Under the pieces are notes generated by a model that was given only the letters and a program-made list of their open reading frames with translations, was not told the origin of the DNA and did not search any database. 20,808 nucleotides of DNA from CALLCD01 sp039817885 (GTDB lineage: Bacteria > Pseudomonadota > Alphaproteobacteria > Caulobacterales > Hyphomonadaceae), in the NCBI GenBank assembly GCA_039817885.1, contig JBCBUY010000050.1:1-20808 (forward strand), given 5' to 3'. Below, piece after piece: positions 1 through 6,949 of the stretch. The position numbers and the translations under genes were made by a program. Each line of letters begins with the position of its first letter. Within the stretch, counting starts at the first letter, position 1.

Positions 1-1893
1 CGTGCCGACGGAAATGAAATCAGCATGACCCACGAGCGCGTCGAGCTCATATGCGAGGGCCGGAGCTTCAAGCATAGCGCCGACCGACAGGTTCAATGGC
101 ACAGGCCGTCCCTGGGCGGCGGCCCATTCGACCTCTCGCTCCATAAGAGACCGGGCTTCTTTAAACTCCGAAGCCGTTGTCACCATTGGAAACATCACTT
201 TCAGGGGCCGTCCTGCCGCAGCTCTAATCAAAGCCCGCATCTGTCGGCGAAACAAACCGCGATGATCGAGGGCAAACCGCACTGATCGCCAGCCCAAGGC
301 CGGATTTTCTTCCCCATGACCCTCGAGACCCGGGATGAGCTTGTCCGCGCCAATATCGAGGGTACGAAAGCAGACCTCCTTGCTGGCAGCCGTATCCAGC
401 ACATAGGCATAGAGCTCGGCCTGTTCTGCGATCGACGGCAGTTTGTCAGCGAGCAAGAACTGGAACTCGGTCCGAAACAGCCCAACCCCGGTCGCGCCGG
501 TCTCTCCCAAATGATCAACATCGATACGAAGACCGGCATTGAGCATCAATTCGACTTCGATGCCGTCAAGTGTGACGGCTTTCTCATTGCGAAGCTGGCG
601 ATAAATCTCTTCTCGTTGATTTCGAAGTTCTGCACGTGCCCGATAGGAAGACGTCAGCCCTTCATCGGGTCTGATGTGGACCTCGCCCAACTCGGCATCC
701 ACGATGATTTCATCTCCGGTTTCCGCAAGTGTCGTGACTTTATCGACGGCACCAAGGGTTGGAACCCCAATGGCTCGCGCAACGATTGCGGCATGGGACG
801 CTGCTGCGGGCTCTTCCAAAACGAGGGCAGCAAGATTTGCATCGCGGTATTCGAGGAGCTCAGCGGGTCCCAGACGCCGGGCGACAAGCACAGCTCCCTC
901 CGCATGCTTTGTTCGGTCGCTGGCATCTGCCCCACCGAGGATGCGCAAAAGGCGGTTGTCGAGATCTTCGAGATCGTGGAGCCGGGCCCGAAGATAGGGA
1001 TCGCGGGCGCTTTCCAGGCGTGCCCGGTGTTCGCGCCGTGCCCGGTCCACCGACGCTTCCGCACTCAAGCCCTGTTTGACGCCTTCGGCTAGACGGCTGG
1101 CCCACCCCGGATCATTCGCAAGCATGCGATAGGCTTCCAGAATATCCACCGGGTCATCCCCAAGATGACGCCCCCCGGACAGCAAGACATCGACGGATTC
1201 CCTGAGGGTCTGCAGGGCAGCGGCGAGACGTATGGTCTCGCCGTCGACATCTGTCGTGAAGAATTTGGCCGCGGGAACCTCGGGATCGTGGCGACGGACA
1301 CCGCCAATTCCAAGCCCCCCTGATATGACCCTGCCCTTGAGCGTGATCGTGCCCGCCAGGGATCGCTGGCCGGGGTCCAGCGAATTTCCAGCCAGAATGA
1401 TGCTGCCGGAGGCGACGACTTCGGCGATGACCATGGCAATGGTCTGCAGCATGTCGATTTCGTCTTCGTCATAGAGCCTTTCGGTGCGGTTCTGTACCGT
1501 CAGGACACCCGTGACGCGGCCGCCTCGCAAGATCGGAACACCGAGAAAGGCGTGATAGGGGTCCTCACCCGTTTCCGGCCGGTAGGAAAAATTTGGATGG
1601 CGCGGCGCATCCTGAATCGCAAGGGGTACAGCCGTTTCAGCGATATGGCCGACCAGGCCTTCATCCATCGATAGACGTGTGGCAGAAATTGCCTCTGAGC
1701 GCAGCCCTTCGGTCGCGACCAGCTCCAGCTCATCATTCTGCGTGCGAAGATAGATCGAGCAAACATCGGCCACCATGCCCGTCGCGATCAGTTGGACGAC
1801 GCGCTGCAGCCGCTCTCGGCCACCCTCCCCTTGCGCCATCATATCGCGCAAGCGGTTCAACAGAACCCGGGGAGAAGAGAAGCCTTGGACCAT
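1..1893 (-). CDS. ptsP: Phosphoenolpyruvate-protein phosphotransferase PtsP (enzyme I-Ntr), C-terminus cut by window edge
   Basis: This cytoplasmic enzyme takes phosphate from PEP and passes it to NPr (PtsO), starting the regulatory nitrogen PTS. Reading the minus strand from the ATG at 1893 gives 631 open codons with no stop. Residues about 20-150 form a GAF sensor domain. The phosphocarrier histidine is His367 in ASHAAIVARAIGVPTLG, followed by the PEP-binding barrel with GATGVGLFRTEF. The frame reaches position 1 inside ISVGT, the start of the family SxGTNDL motif, so roughly the last 120 residues, including the expected active-site cysteine, lie outside. The GAF domain separates it from sugar-PTS enzyme I. 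It starts 13 bp after the lysC stop, so the two are probably one transcript. No frameshift was seen in the stretches I translated. Confidence 0.93.
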   Translation of the reverse strand, partial: MVQGFSSPRVLLNRLRDMMAQGEGGRERLQRVVQLIATGMVADVCSIYLRTQNDELELVATEGLRSEAISATRLSMDEGLVGHIAETAVPLAIQDAPRHPNFSYRPETGEDPYHAFLGVPILRGGRVTGVLTVQNRTERLYDEDEIDMLQTIAMVIAEVVASGSIILAGNSLDPGQRSLAGTITLKGRVISGGLGIGGVRRHDPEVPAAKFFTTDVDGETIRLAAALQTLRESVDVLLSGGRHLGDDPVDILEAYRMLANDPGWASRLAEGVKQGLSAEASVDRARREHRARLESARDPYLRARLHDLEDLDNRLLRILGGADASDRTKHAEGAVLVARRLGPAELLEYRDANLAALVLEEPAAASHAAIVARAIGVPTLGAVDKVTTLAETGDEIIVDAELGEVHIRPDEGLTSSYRARAELRNQREEIYRQLRNEKAVTLDGIEVELMLNAGLRIDVDHLGETGATGVGLFRTEFQFLLADKLPSIAEQAELYAYVLDTAASKEVCFRTLDIGADKLIPGLEGHGEENPALGWRSVRFALDHRGLFRRQMRALIRAAAGRPLKVMFPMVTTASEFKEARSLMEREVEWAAAQGRPVPLNLSVGAMLEAPALAYELDALVGHADFISVGT

Positions 1894-1906
1894 ACCCGTC
1901 AGCGGC

Positions 1907-3160
1907 TTATTCGCCGTCGAGTCCGAAGGCGGTATGAAGGGCTCGGATAGCAAGCTCGGTATAGGCAGCCTCGATGAGGATTGAAATTTTGATTTCGGAT
2001 GTGGAAATGACATCGATGTTGATGCCCTTTTCATAGAGTGCACGGAACATGGTTTCAGCCACACCTGTATGGCTCTTCATGCCAACGCCGACAATTGAAA
2101 CTTTGGCAACGTCCCGGTCTACTTCTAGCGCTTCGAATTCAATATCCTCTGCGGAATCGCGCAAAGCCTGCTCTGCGATCGTGCTGTCGCGATCTGTACA
2201 GGTGAACACCATATTGGCCCGGTCGGGGCCCCGAGCATTGGCTTGGACAATCATATCGACGTTGACGCCAGCCGCCGCCAGGAGAGAGAAGATCCGCGAC
2301 GCGACCCCCGGTGTATCGGCGACCCCGAACAAGGTGATCTTCGCCTCATCTCGCGAATAGGCGACCCCACTGACGACTTGTTTTTCCACAATTTCATCCT
2401 CATCACATACGAGCGTACCGGAGTTCGGATCTCCCTCCACCGCTTCATCGAAACTCGACAGCACACGGATCGGTACGCCATGGTTCATGGCCAGTTCTAC
2501 GGATCGCGTCTGCAGCACTTTTGCGCCGAGGGACGCCATTTCCAGCATTTCTTCATAGGAAATTTTCGGTATGCGCTGGGCCTTCGATACGATCCGCGGA
2601 TCGGTCGTATAGACCCCATCCACATCGGTGTAGATATCGCAGGATTTCGCACCGAGCGCCGCCGCCACCGCCACCGCACTTGTGTCAGACCCGCCCCGCC
2701 CGAGCGTTGCGACGCGGCCGTTTTTCGTCACGCCCTGGAAGCCTGCGATCACCGCGATCTCGCCCGCATCGACGGAATCTGGCAGCTGAGCCCCTTCGAA
2801 GCCCGCAATTCGCGCACTGCCATGGGCATCGCTTGTCTGCATGGCGAGCTGCCAGCCGAGCCAGCTGCGCGCCTTCAACCCTCGCCGACGTAGCGCCAGC
2901 GCCAGAAGTCCGCTCGTGACCTGCTCTCCCGAGGCGACCACAACATCATATTCGTCATCGAATTCGCCGCCGGAGAGATCCTCCCCCGCTGCGCCGCGGG
3001 CATAGTCGACAAGCTTATTCGTCTCGCCCGCCATGGCCGACACGATCACGGCGAGCCCGTCGCCCGATTTCGCACGCGCGGCCACCACATCGGCGACATG
3101 GGCGATGCGATCGAGGTCGGCCACTGACGTGCCGCCAAATTTCAATACCGTGCGCGCCAT
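1907..3160 (-). CDS. lysC: Aspartate kinase LysC
   Basis: It phosphorylates aspartate to 4-phospho-aspartate, the first committed step to lysine, threonine, methionine and diaminopimelate. The 417-residue length fits the monofunctional alpha-proteobacterial/Bacillus-type enzyme. Visible motifs are KFGGTSVAD (residues 7-15), VSAMAGETNKLV (about 40-51), GRGGSDT (154-160) and TDVDGVYTTDPR (178-189). The last 150 residues look like a tandem ACT regulatory region (ITLFGVADTPGVASRIF, then KVSIVGVGMKSHTGVAETMF), which in this family senses lysine and/or threonine. The ATG at 3160 has AAGGAG about 13 bases upstream. It is divergent from ubiG and leads directly into ptsP. Confidence 0.97.
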   Translation of the reverse strand: MARTVLKFGGTSVADLDRIAHVADVVAARAKSGDGLAVIVSAMAGETNKLVDYARGAAGEDLSGGEFDDEYDVVVASGEQVTSGLLALALRRRGLKARSWLGWQLAMQTSDAHGSARIAGFEGAQLPDSVDAGEIAVIAGFQGVTKNGRVATLGRGGSDTSAVAVAAALGAKSCDIYTDVDGVYTTDPRIVSKAQRIPKISYEEMLEMASLGAKVLQTRSVELAMNHGVPIRVLSSFDEAVEGDPNSGTLVCDEDEIVEKQVVSGVAYSRDEAKITLFGVADTPGVASRIFSLLAAAGVNVDMIVQANARGPDRANMVFTCTDRDSTIAEQALRDSAEDIEFEALEVDRDVAKVSIVGVGMKSHTGVAETMFRALYEKGINIDVISTSEIKISILIEAAYTELAIRALHTAFGLDGE

Positions 3161-3251
3161 TGTCGAATAGCGTCTCCTTGCCCATTTGTCGTATGAGTTG
3201 CCGCTTTGTAAGGGTCAGCGCCCCGAGAGGCAAATGGAGACACGCCCCGCT

Positions 3252-4028
3252 ATGGTGAAAACCATCGAAAACGACACGAAACAGCCCGTTCGCCCCAGTA
3301 TTGATGCAGATGAGGTCGCAAAGTTCACGGCCATTGCGGATGAATGGTGGGATCCGAGAGGCAAATTCCGCCCACTGCACAAATTCAACCCGACCCGGCT
3401 CGGCTTTATCCGCGACACGGCGGAAGCGCATTTCGATCTCGACCGGTCGGCGCGTAAACCATTCTCAAACCTGCGGCTATTGGACATTGGCTGTGGCGGC
3501 GGGCTCGTCTCTGAACCGATGGCGCGCCTCGGGGCCTCCGTTACTGGCATCGATGCCTCGGAAGCCAATATTAAGACCGCCCTTACCCATGCGAATGCGT
3601 CCGGTCTTGAGATCGATTATCGCGCTGGCACGGTGGAGGGTCTTGCAGAAGCCGGTGAGGCCCCGTTCGATATCGTCCTCAATCTTGAAGTGGTGGAACA
3701 TGTCGCTAACCCGGCGGACTTCCTTAGAACCTCGGCGAACCTTGTCGCCCCCGGGGGCCTGATGATCCTCGCGACCCTGAACCGCACAGCCAAAGCTTTT
3801 GCGCTTGCCATTGTCGGGGCGGAATATGTCCTCGGCTGGTTGCCCCGCGGCACCCATGAATGGACCAAGTTTCTGAAGCCGGAAGAGCTGGCCGCCCCCC
3901 TCGGTGAGGCCGGCCTTTTGGCCGATGCTGCCATCGGCGTTGCGTATAATCCCCTCACAGATGCGTGGGCCCTCTCGAAAGACCCAAGTGTTAACTATAT
4001 GTTAGTTGCGACGCGGCTTGCCGCCTGA
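3252..4028 (+). CDS. ubiG: Ubiquinone biosynthesis O-methyltransferase UbiG
   Basis: This SAM-dependent enzyme performs both O-methylations in ubiquinone biosynthesis at the inner face of the membrane. The protein (258 residues from this start) has the family signature EWWDPRGKFRPLHKFNPTRL (residues 31-50), the SAM-binding loop LDIGCGGG (77-84), NLEVVEHV (144-151) and GAEYVLGWLPRGTH (189-202). The start is uncertain. ATG 3252 has GGAG about 12 bases upstream; ATG 3234 follows AGAGG too closely; ATG 3186 has no ribosome site. All are in frame, and homology begins only around residue 18. It is divergent from lysC, with a short shared promoter region, and a DUF924 gene follows after 34 bp. Confidence 0.95.
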   Translation: MVKTIENDTKQPVRPSIDADEVAKFTAIADEWWDPRGKFRPLHKFNPTRLGFIRDTAEAHFDLDRSARKPFSNLRLLDIGCGGGLVSEPMARLGASVTGIDASEANIKTALTHANASGLEIDYRAGTVEGLAEAGEAPFDIVLNLEVVEHVANPADFLRTSANLVAPGGLMILATLNRTAKAFALAIVGAEYVLGWLPRGTHEWTKFLKPEELAAPLGEAGLLADAAIGVAYNPLTDAWALSKDPSVNYMLVATRLAA

Positions 4029-4062
4029 CCCTTGTTTGTAGAGTGACTGTCCTGCCCCCGCC

Positions 4063-4668
4063 ATGGCCATCGAGACGCCCCAATCCCTGCTCGACTTCTG
4101 GATCGGGCCGGCCAAGAATGACCCCGACGCTGCTCAAGCCAAGGGCAAGCTCTGGTTCACGAAATCCTTCGAGACCGACAGCCTGATTGCCGAGCGCTTC
4201 CTGCCGACCCTGTCGGCCCTTGCCTCTGGATTGGCGTATGAGTGGGCCGTCGCCTCGCCAGAGGGCCGCCTTGCTGCGATCATCGGCCTCGACCAGTTCA
4301 GCCGCAACATCTTCCGCGGTATGCCGGCCGCCTTTTCCCACGACGCCATTGCTGTCGACCTCGCGACCCATGGCATCCTGATAGCCGTTGATATGGAGAT
4401 GACCGAGGTTGAGCGGCAATTCTTCTATCTGCCGCTGGAGCATTCTGAGCGCCTCGCCGATCAGGCGCTGTGTGTCAAAGCCTTCACAGGCGCGGTGGCG
4501 TCTGCCCGGGCAGCGTTCCGGGATCATATGGAGGATGCCCTGCTCTGGGCCGAGAAACATAAGGCCGTGATCGAGCGCTTTGGTCGCTTCCCCCATCGGA
4601 ACGCGATTTTGGGACGCACCAGCAATGCGGACGAAGAAGCCTGGATCCGGGAGAATGGCGGGTTTTAG
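4063..4668 (+). CDS. DUF924 family protein
   Basis: A 201-residue, mostly alpha-helical cytoplasmic protein of the DUF924 family, whose biochemical role is not established. Recognisable family features are the N-terminal LLDFWIGP, the central IIGLDQFSRNIFRGMPAAFSHD, VERQFFYLPLEHSE, and the C-terminal RFGRFPHRNAILGRTSNADEEAW. Length is typical. No convincing Shine-Dalgarno precedes ATG 4063, but homology starts within the first residues, so the start is reasonable. It follows ubiG by 34 bp on the same strand and is probably cotranscribed. It converges with an unrelated minus-strand gene; the 25-bp gap contains a GCTTAAGC palindrome but no clear terminator. Confidence 0.93.
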   Translation: MAIETPQSLLDFWIGPAKNDPDAAQAKGKLWFTKSFETDSLIAERFLPTLSALASGLAYEWAVASPEGRLAAIIGLDQFSRNIFRGMPAAFSHDAIAVDLATHGILIAVDMEMTEVERQFFYLPLEHSERLADQALCVKAFTGAVASARAAFRDHMEDALLWAEKHKAVIERFGRFPHRNAILGRTSNADEEAWIRENGGF

Positions 4669-4693
4669 GCTGCACGACACCGCTTAAGCTTAC

Positions 4694-5239
4694 TTACTCT
4701 GCAGCCACGAATATCTCTGGTCCAACGTCAAGATTCTCTATCAACCCGTCCAGTCGCGCCAGCTGCCTTGGTGCCGCCAGTTCGATGAACTGCTGAAGAA
4801 TAAGATAAGTCGCATTGTACTTCGAATGATATCTTGGACCTCTGCTCATTGTTGATGCCCATTGTTCGACAAATGCGGTAAGCGCAAAAGGATAGCGTTC
4901 GACGGTTTCTTTTTCTTTGGCTTTGAGTAGGTCTTCCTCAATCAGGTTTCGGACGACAGAGCTTACTCGATCAACAAACGGAGCCAGCATCCATTCTTCT
5001 CGCTTGCCGCTCTGACTCCAGTCGTCAGGATATGCTCTTGAATGAAGCTCTTTTTGAGCAAGTACCAAGTCGTCTATAGCTCTTTGTCGCAGTCTTTTTC
5101 GTGATGAACGCAGTGACGCTGCCCAGCCGATCAAGAAAATAACAAAAGCCACCAACAGTTCTCGTGCGAAATCCGCACTGAAATATGCAGGACTGTCAGC
5201 ATCATGAAAGATGGACGTTATGTATTCGAACCAATCCAC
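4694..5239 (-). CDS. Hypothetical single-pass membrane protein
   Basis: I do not recognise this 181-residue protein. It has one probable membrane helix at about residues 24-43 (FARELLVAFVIFLIGWAASL) followed by a basic stretch (RSSRKRLRQR). The rest is a charged helical domain of about 130 residues, probably on the cytoplasmic side by the positive-inside rule. It starts with GTG at 5239, preceded by a run of six G that can serve as ribosome site and lies in the loop of a small hairpin. The coding region is visibly more AT-rich than the genes on both sides, with codons such as CTT, AAA and TCT more frequent, which suggests later acquisition. It stands alone between convergent and divergent neighbours. 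Confidence 0.75.
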   Translation of the reverse strand: MDWFEYITSIFHDADSPAYFSADFARELLVAFVIFLIGWAASLRSSRKRLRQRAIDDLVLAQKELHSRAYPDDWSQSGKREEWMLAPFVDRVSSVVRNLIEEDLLKAKEKETVERYPFALTAFVEQWASTMSRGPRYHSKYNATYLILQQFIELAAPRQLARLDGLIENLDVGPEIFVAAE

Positions 5240-5256
5240 AATCGACCCCCCGATTG
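5239..5256 (-). promoter_or_regulatory. Hairpin enclosing the ribosome-binding site of the 5239 gene
   Basis: CAATCG at one side and CGATTG at the other form a perfect 6-bp stem with a 6-base loop that, on the minus-strand transcript, contains the G-run used as Shine-Dalgarno. The stem includes the first base of the GTG start. It could modulate translation; this is inference only. Confidence 0.35.
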
Positions 5257-5428
5257 ATGGTCATTAACTTTTTATTAACCACGAAGGCCGTTCCCCGCGC
5301 AAGTTGAAAATGGGAGTCCCGCGTCCGAAAAGCTGATCTCTTGAAACGCGATCCCCTCTCCCGCTTGACCTGCCCCATCGTCAGTCCGTTTCAGTCTCTT
5401 CCAAGACAAAAGATCGGAGATTGATGCC

Positions 5429-6040
5429 ATGCTGACAGTTCATTTTGCGCCGAATTCGCGGGCGGGCCGCATCATCTGGCTGATGGAGGAGCTTGGCCTG
5501 CCCTATGAGGTGAACCGGATGGCGTTTCATCCGAAGGATCTGAAATCCGATGCGCACCGCGCGCGGCACCCTCTGGGGCGTATCCCAGTGCTCGAGGACG
5601 GCGATGTCACGATCTATGAGTCCGGCGCGATCATCGAATATGTGCTGGCGCGTCATAAGGATGGCGGCCTGAAGCCGGCCGTCGATGCGCCGGCGTTCCC
5701 TGCCTATTTGCAGTGGTTTCACTATTGCGAAGGCATGGTGATGCCGCCGATCAATACAATCGTTGTACAGACGATCCTTCTGCCGGAGGACCGACGGGAC
5801 GCCACCGTGCTCGGCCAGGCCCAACGCTTGCTCACCAAGGCGCTTGGGCCCATCGATGAGGCCCTTGCCGGCAAGGATTATCTGATCGGGGACTTCTCGG
5901 CGGCGGATCTGATGCTCGGCCACGCGGCTTTCATGGCGAACCGCCTTGGCTGTGTGCCAGATGAGATGGCGAACCTGAAAGCCTATGTGCAACGGATTTC
6001 TGAACGCCCGGCGTTTCAGACGGCGATCACGATGCAATAG
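5429..6040 (+). CDS. Glutathione S-transferase family protein
   Basis: A cytosolic GST of 203 residues. The N-terminal thioredoxin-like domain shows APNSRAGRIIWLMEELGLPYEV (residues 7-28), with Ser10 in the usual place for the thiol-stabilising residue. RIPVLED carries the cis-proline (Pro53) and ESGAIIEYV (64-72) provides the glutathione gamma-glutamyl contacts. The all-alpha C-terminal domain has the N-capping motif FSAADLMLGHAAF. These features indicate a catalytically competent enzyme, but the substrate cannot be told. ATG 5429 has CGGAGA eight bases upstream. A TTGACC at about 5367 could be its -35 box, without a good -10. Confidence 0.92.
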   Translation: MLTVHFAPNSRAGRIIWLMEELGLPYEVNRMAFHPKDLKSDAHRARHPLGRIPVLEDGDVTIYESGAIIEYVLARHKDGGLKPAVDAPAFPAYLQWFHYCEGMVMPPINTIVVQTILLPEDRRDATVLGQAQRLLTKALGPIDEALAGKDYLIGDFSAADLMLGHAAFMANRLGCVPDEMANLKAYVQRISERPAFQTAITMQ

Positions 6041-6061
6041 GCGCGGGCCATAGGCGCGGCT

Positions 6062-6078
6062 CCGGCTCAGCGAGCCGG
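6062..6078 (+). terminator. Strong short hairpin after the GST gene
   Basis: CCGGCTC, AGC, GAGCCGG form a perfect 7-bp GC-rich stem with a 3-base loop, 22 bp after the GST stop. Only two T follow it, so as an intrinsic terminator it is imperfect. A TTGACA directly after it (6079-6084) may be a -35 element for the next gene, but no good -10 was found. Confidence 0.4.
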
Positions 6079-6126
6079 TTGACACTTCTCGGGAAACCGT
6101 AAACCAACCCCCTTTATCCCCGCAAA

Positions 6127-6152
6127 ACACCCACCGCGCCGAAAGTGGGTGT
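6127..6152 (+). terminator. Terminator-like hairpin, copy 1 of a repeated element
   Basis: ACACCCAC (6127-6134) pairs perfectly with GTGGGTGT (6145-6152) around a 10-base loop CGCGCCGAAA. It is flanked by AAA on the left and CATTTT on the right, so it could end transcription in either direction. It lies 87 bp after the GST stop and 29 bp before the start of the next gene. A closely related hairpin with nearly the same loop occurs at 17341-17370. Confidence 0.6.
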
Positions 6153-6181
6153 CATTTTGGGTGTCTGGAGAGGAGGTTTCG

Positions 6182-6937
6182 ATGTTCGGATTGCCACTTT
6201 ATGAGAGCGTCTGCCTCGGCCTTGTCGTTGCGGGTGCACTGATTTTCATCTCGCTCTTTTTCGTTGCCGCGCCCTATGGCCGGCACAATCGCGATGGTTG
6301 GGGGCCCCAGATGAATGAGCGCCTCGGCTGGATGGTGATGGAGCTTGTTTCTCCCTTGATGTTTCTCACTTTTTTCTGGCGCGGCGGCGAAGTGCAGACG
6401 ACAGCAAGCCTCACTCTGATGGTGATGTTTTGCGGGCATTATATGTATCGCGCGCTGATCTATCCGTGGCGGATCAAGGCCAAGCGCGACGTGCCTGTGG
6501 CGACGGTGGCGATGGCCTGTTTCTTCAATCTTTTCAATGGGTCTGTGAATGGCTGGGCGGCGGGGCACGCGGCGCATCTCACCGATGAATGGTTATCGCA
6601 GCCCTATTTCTTTGTGGGCATCGGCCTCTTCGTATTTGGCATGTGGTTAAACCTTGATTCTGATGCGATTTTACGGCGACTGCGCAAGCCTGGCGAGACC
6701 GGATACAAGATCCCGCGCGGGCGTGGCTTTCGCCTGGTGACCTCGCCGAACTATCTCGGTGAGATCCTCGAATGGACTGGGTTTGCGATCGCCGGCTGCA
6801 CCCTGGCCGGGGCATCCTTTGCCTTTTTCACCTTTGCGAACCTTGCGCCTCGCGCCGCGAGCCATCACCGCTGGTACCTTGAAAAATTTGAAGATTACCC
6901 GAAGGGGCGGAAGGCGATTGTCCCTCTTTTGTGGTGA
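6182..6937 (+). CDS. Steroid 5-alpha-reductase (3-oxo-5-alpha-steroid 4-dehydrogenase) family membrane protein
   Basis: An integral membrane protein of 251 residues whose C-terminal half matches the SRD5A-type NADPH-dependent reductase domain: GYKIPRGRGF (174-183), SPNYLGEILEW (188-198), NLAPRAASHHRWYLEKFEDYP (220-240) and a terminal RKAIVPLLW. Membrane helices lie at about 8-30, 48-66, 76-94, 104-121, 141-158 and 200-222. The family reduces a double bond next to a carbonyl in steroids or other polyprenoid/lipid substrates; the bacterial substrate is not known. ATG 6182 is chosen because GGAGAGGAGG sits just upstream. An in-frame GTG at 6149 would begin inside the hairpin. The gene converges with the M1 peptidase gene, with 12 bp between stops. 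Confidence 0.88.
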   Translation: MFGLPLYESVCLGLVVAGALIFISLFFVAAPYGRHNRDGWGPQMNERLGWMVMELVSPLMFLTFFWRGGEVQTTASLTLMVMFCGHYMYRALIYPWRIKAKRDVPVATVAMACFFNLFNGSVNGWAAGHAAHLTDEWLSQPYFFVGIGLFVFGMWLNLDSDAILRRLRKPGETGYKIPRGRGFRLVTSPNYLGEILEWTGFAIAGCTLAGASFAFFTFANLAPRAASHHRWYLEKFEDYPKGRKAIVPLLW

Positions 6938-6949
6938 TCCGGTACCGAT

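Noticed and set aside
316..1092. Long plus-strand open frame of 258 codons opposite ptsP
   Set aside because: The minus strand encodes a clear GAF-enzyme I protein with catalytic motifs throughout. The plus frame has no recognisable domain and is a by-product of GC-rich codon use.
1..1893. Possible broken ptsP, because only short complete open frames end inside this stretch
   Set aside because: Translation in the frame of ATG 1893 gave coherent protein in every stretch checked, through GAF, His367, barrel motifs and the final ISVGT. It only lacks a stop because the gene leaves the window.
6061..6181. Riboswitch or attenuator in the leader of the steroid-reductase-like gene
   Set aside because: Two hairpins are present, but they do not overlap to give alternative pairings, and no known aptamer pattern was recognised. 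Simple terminator function explains them.
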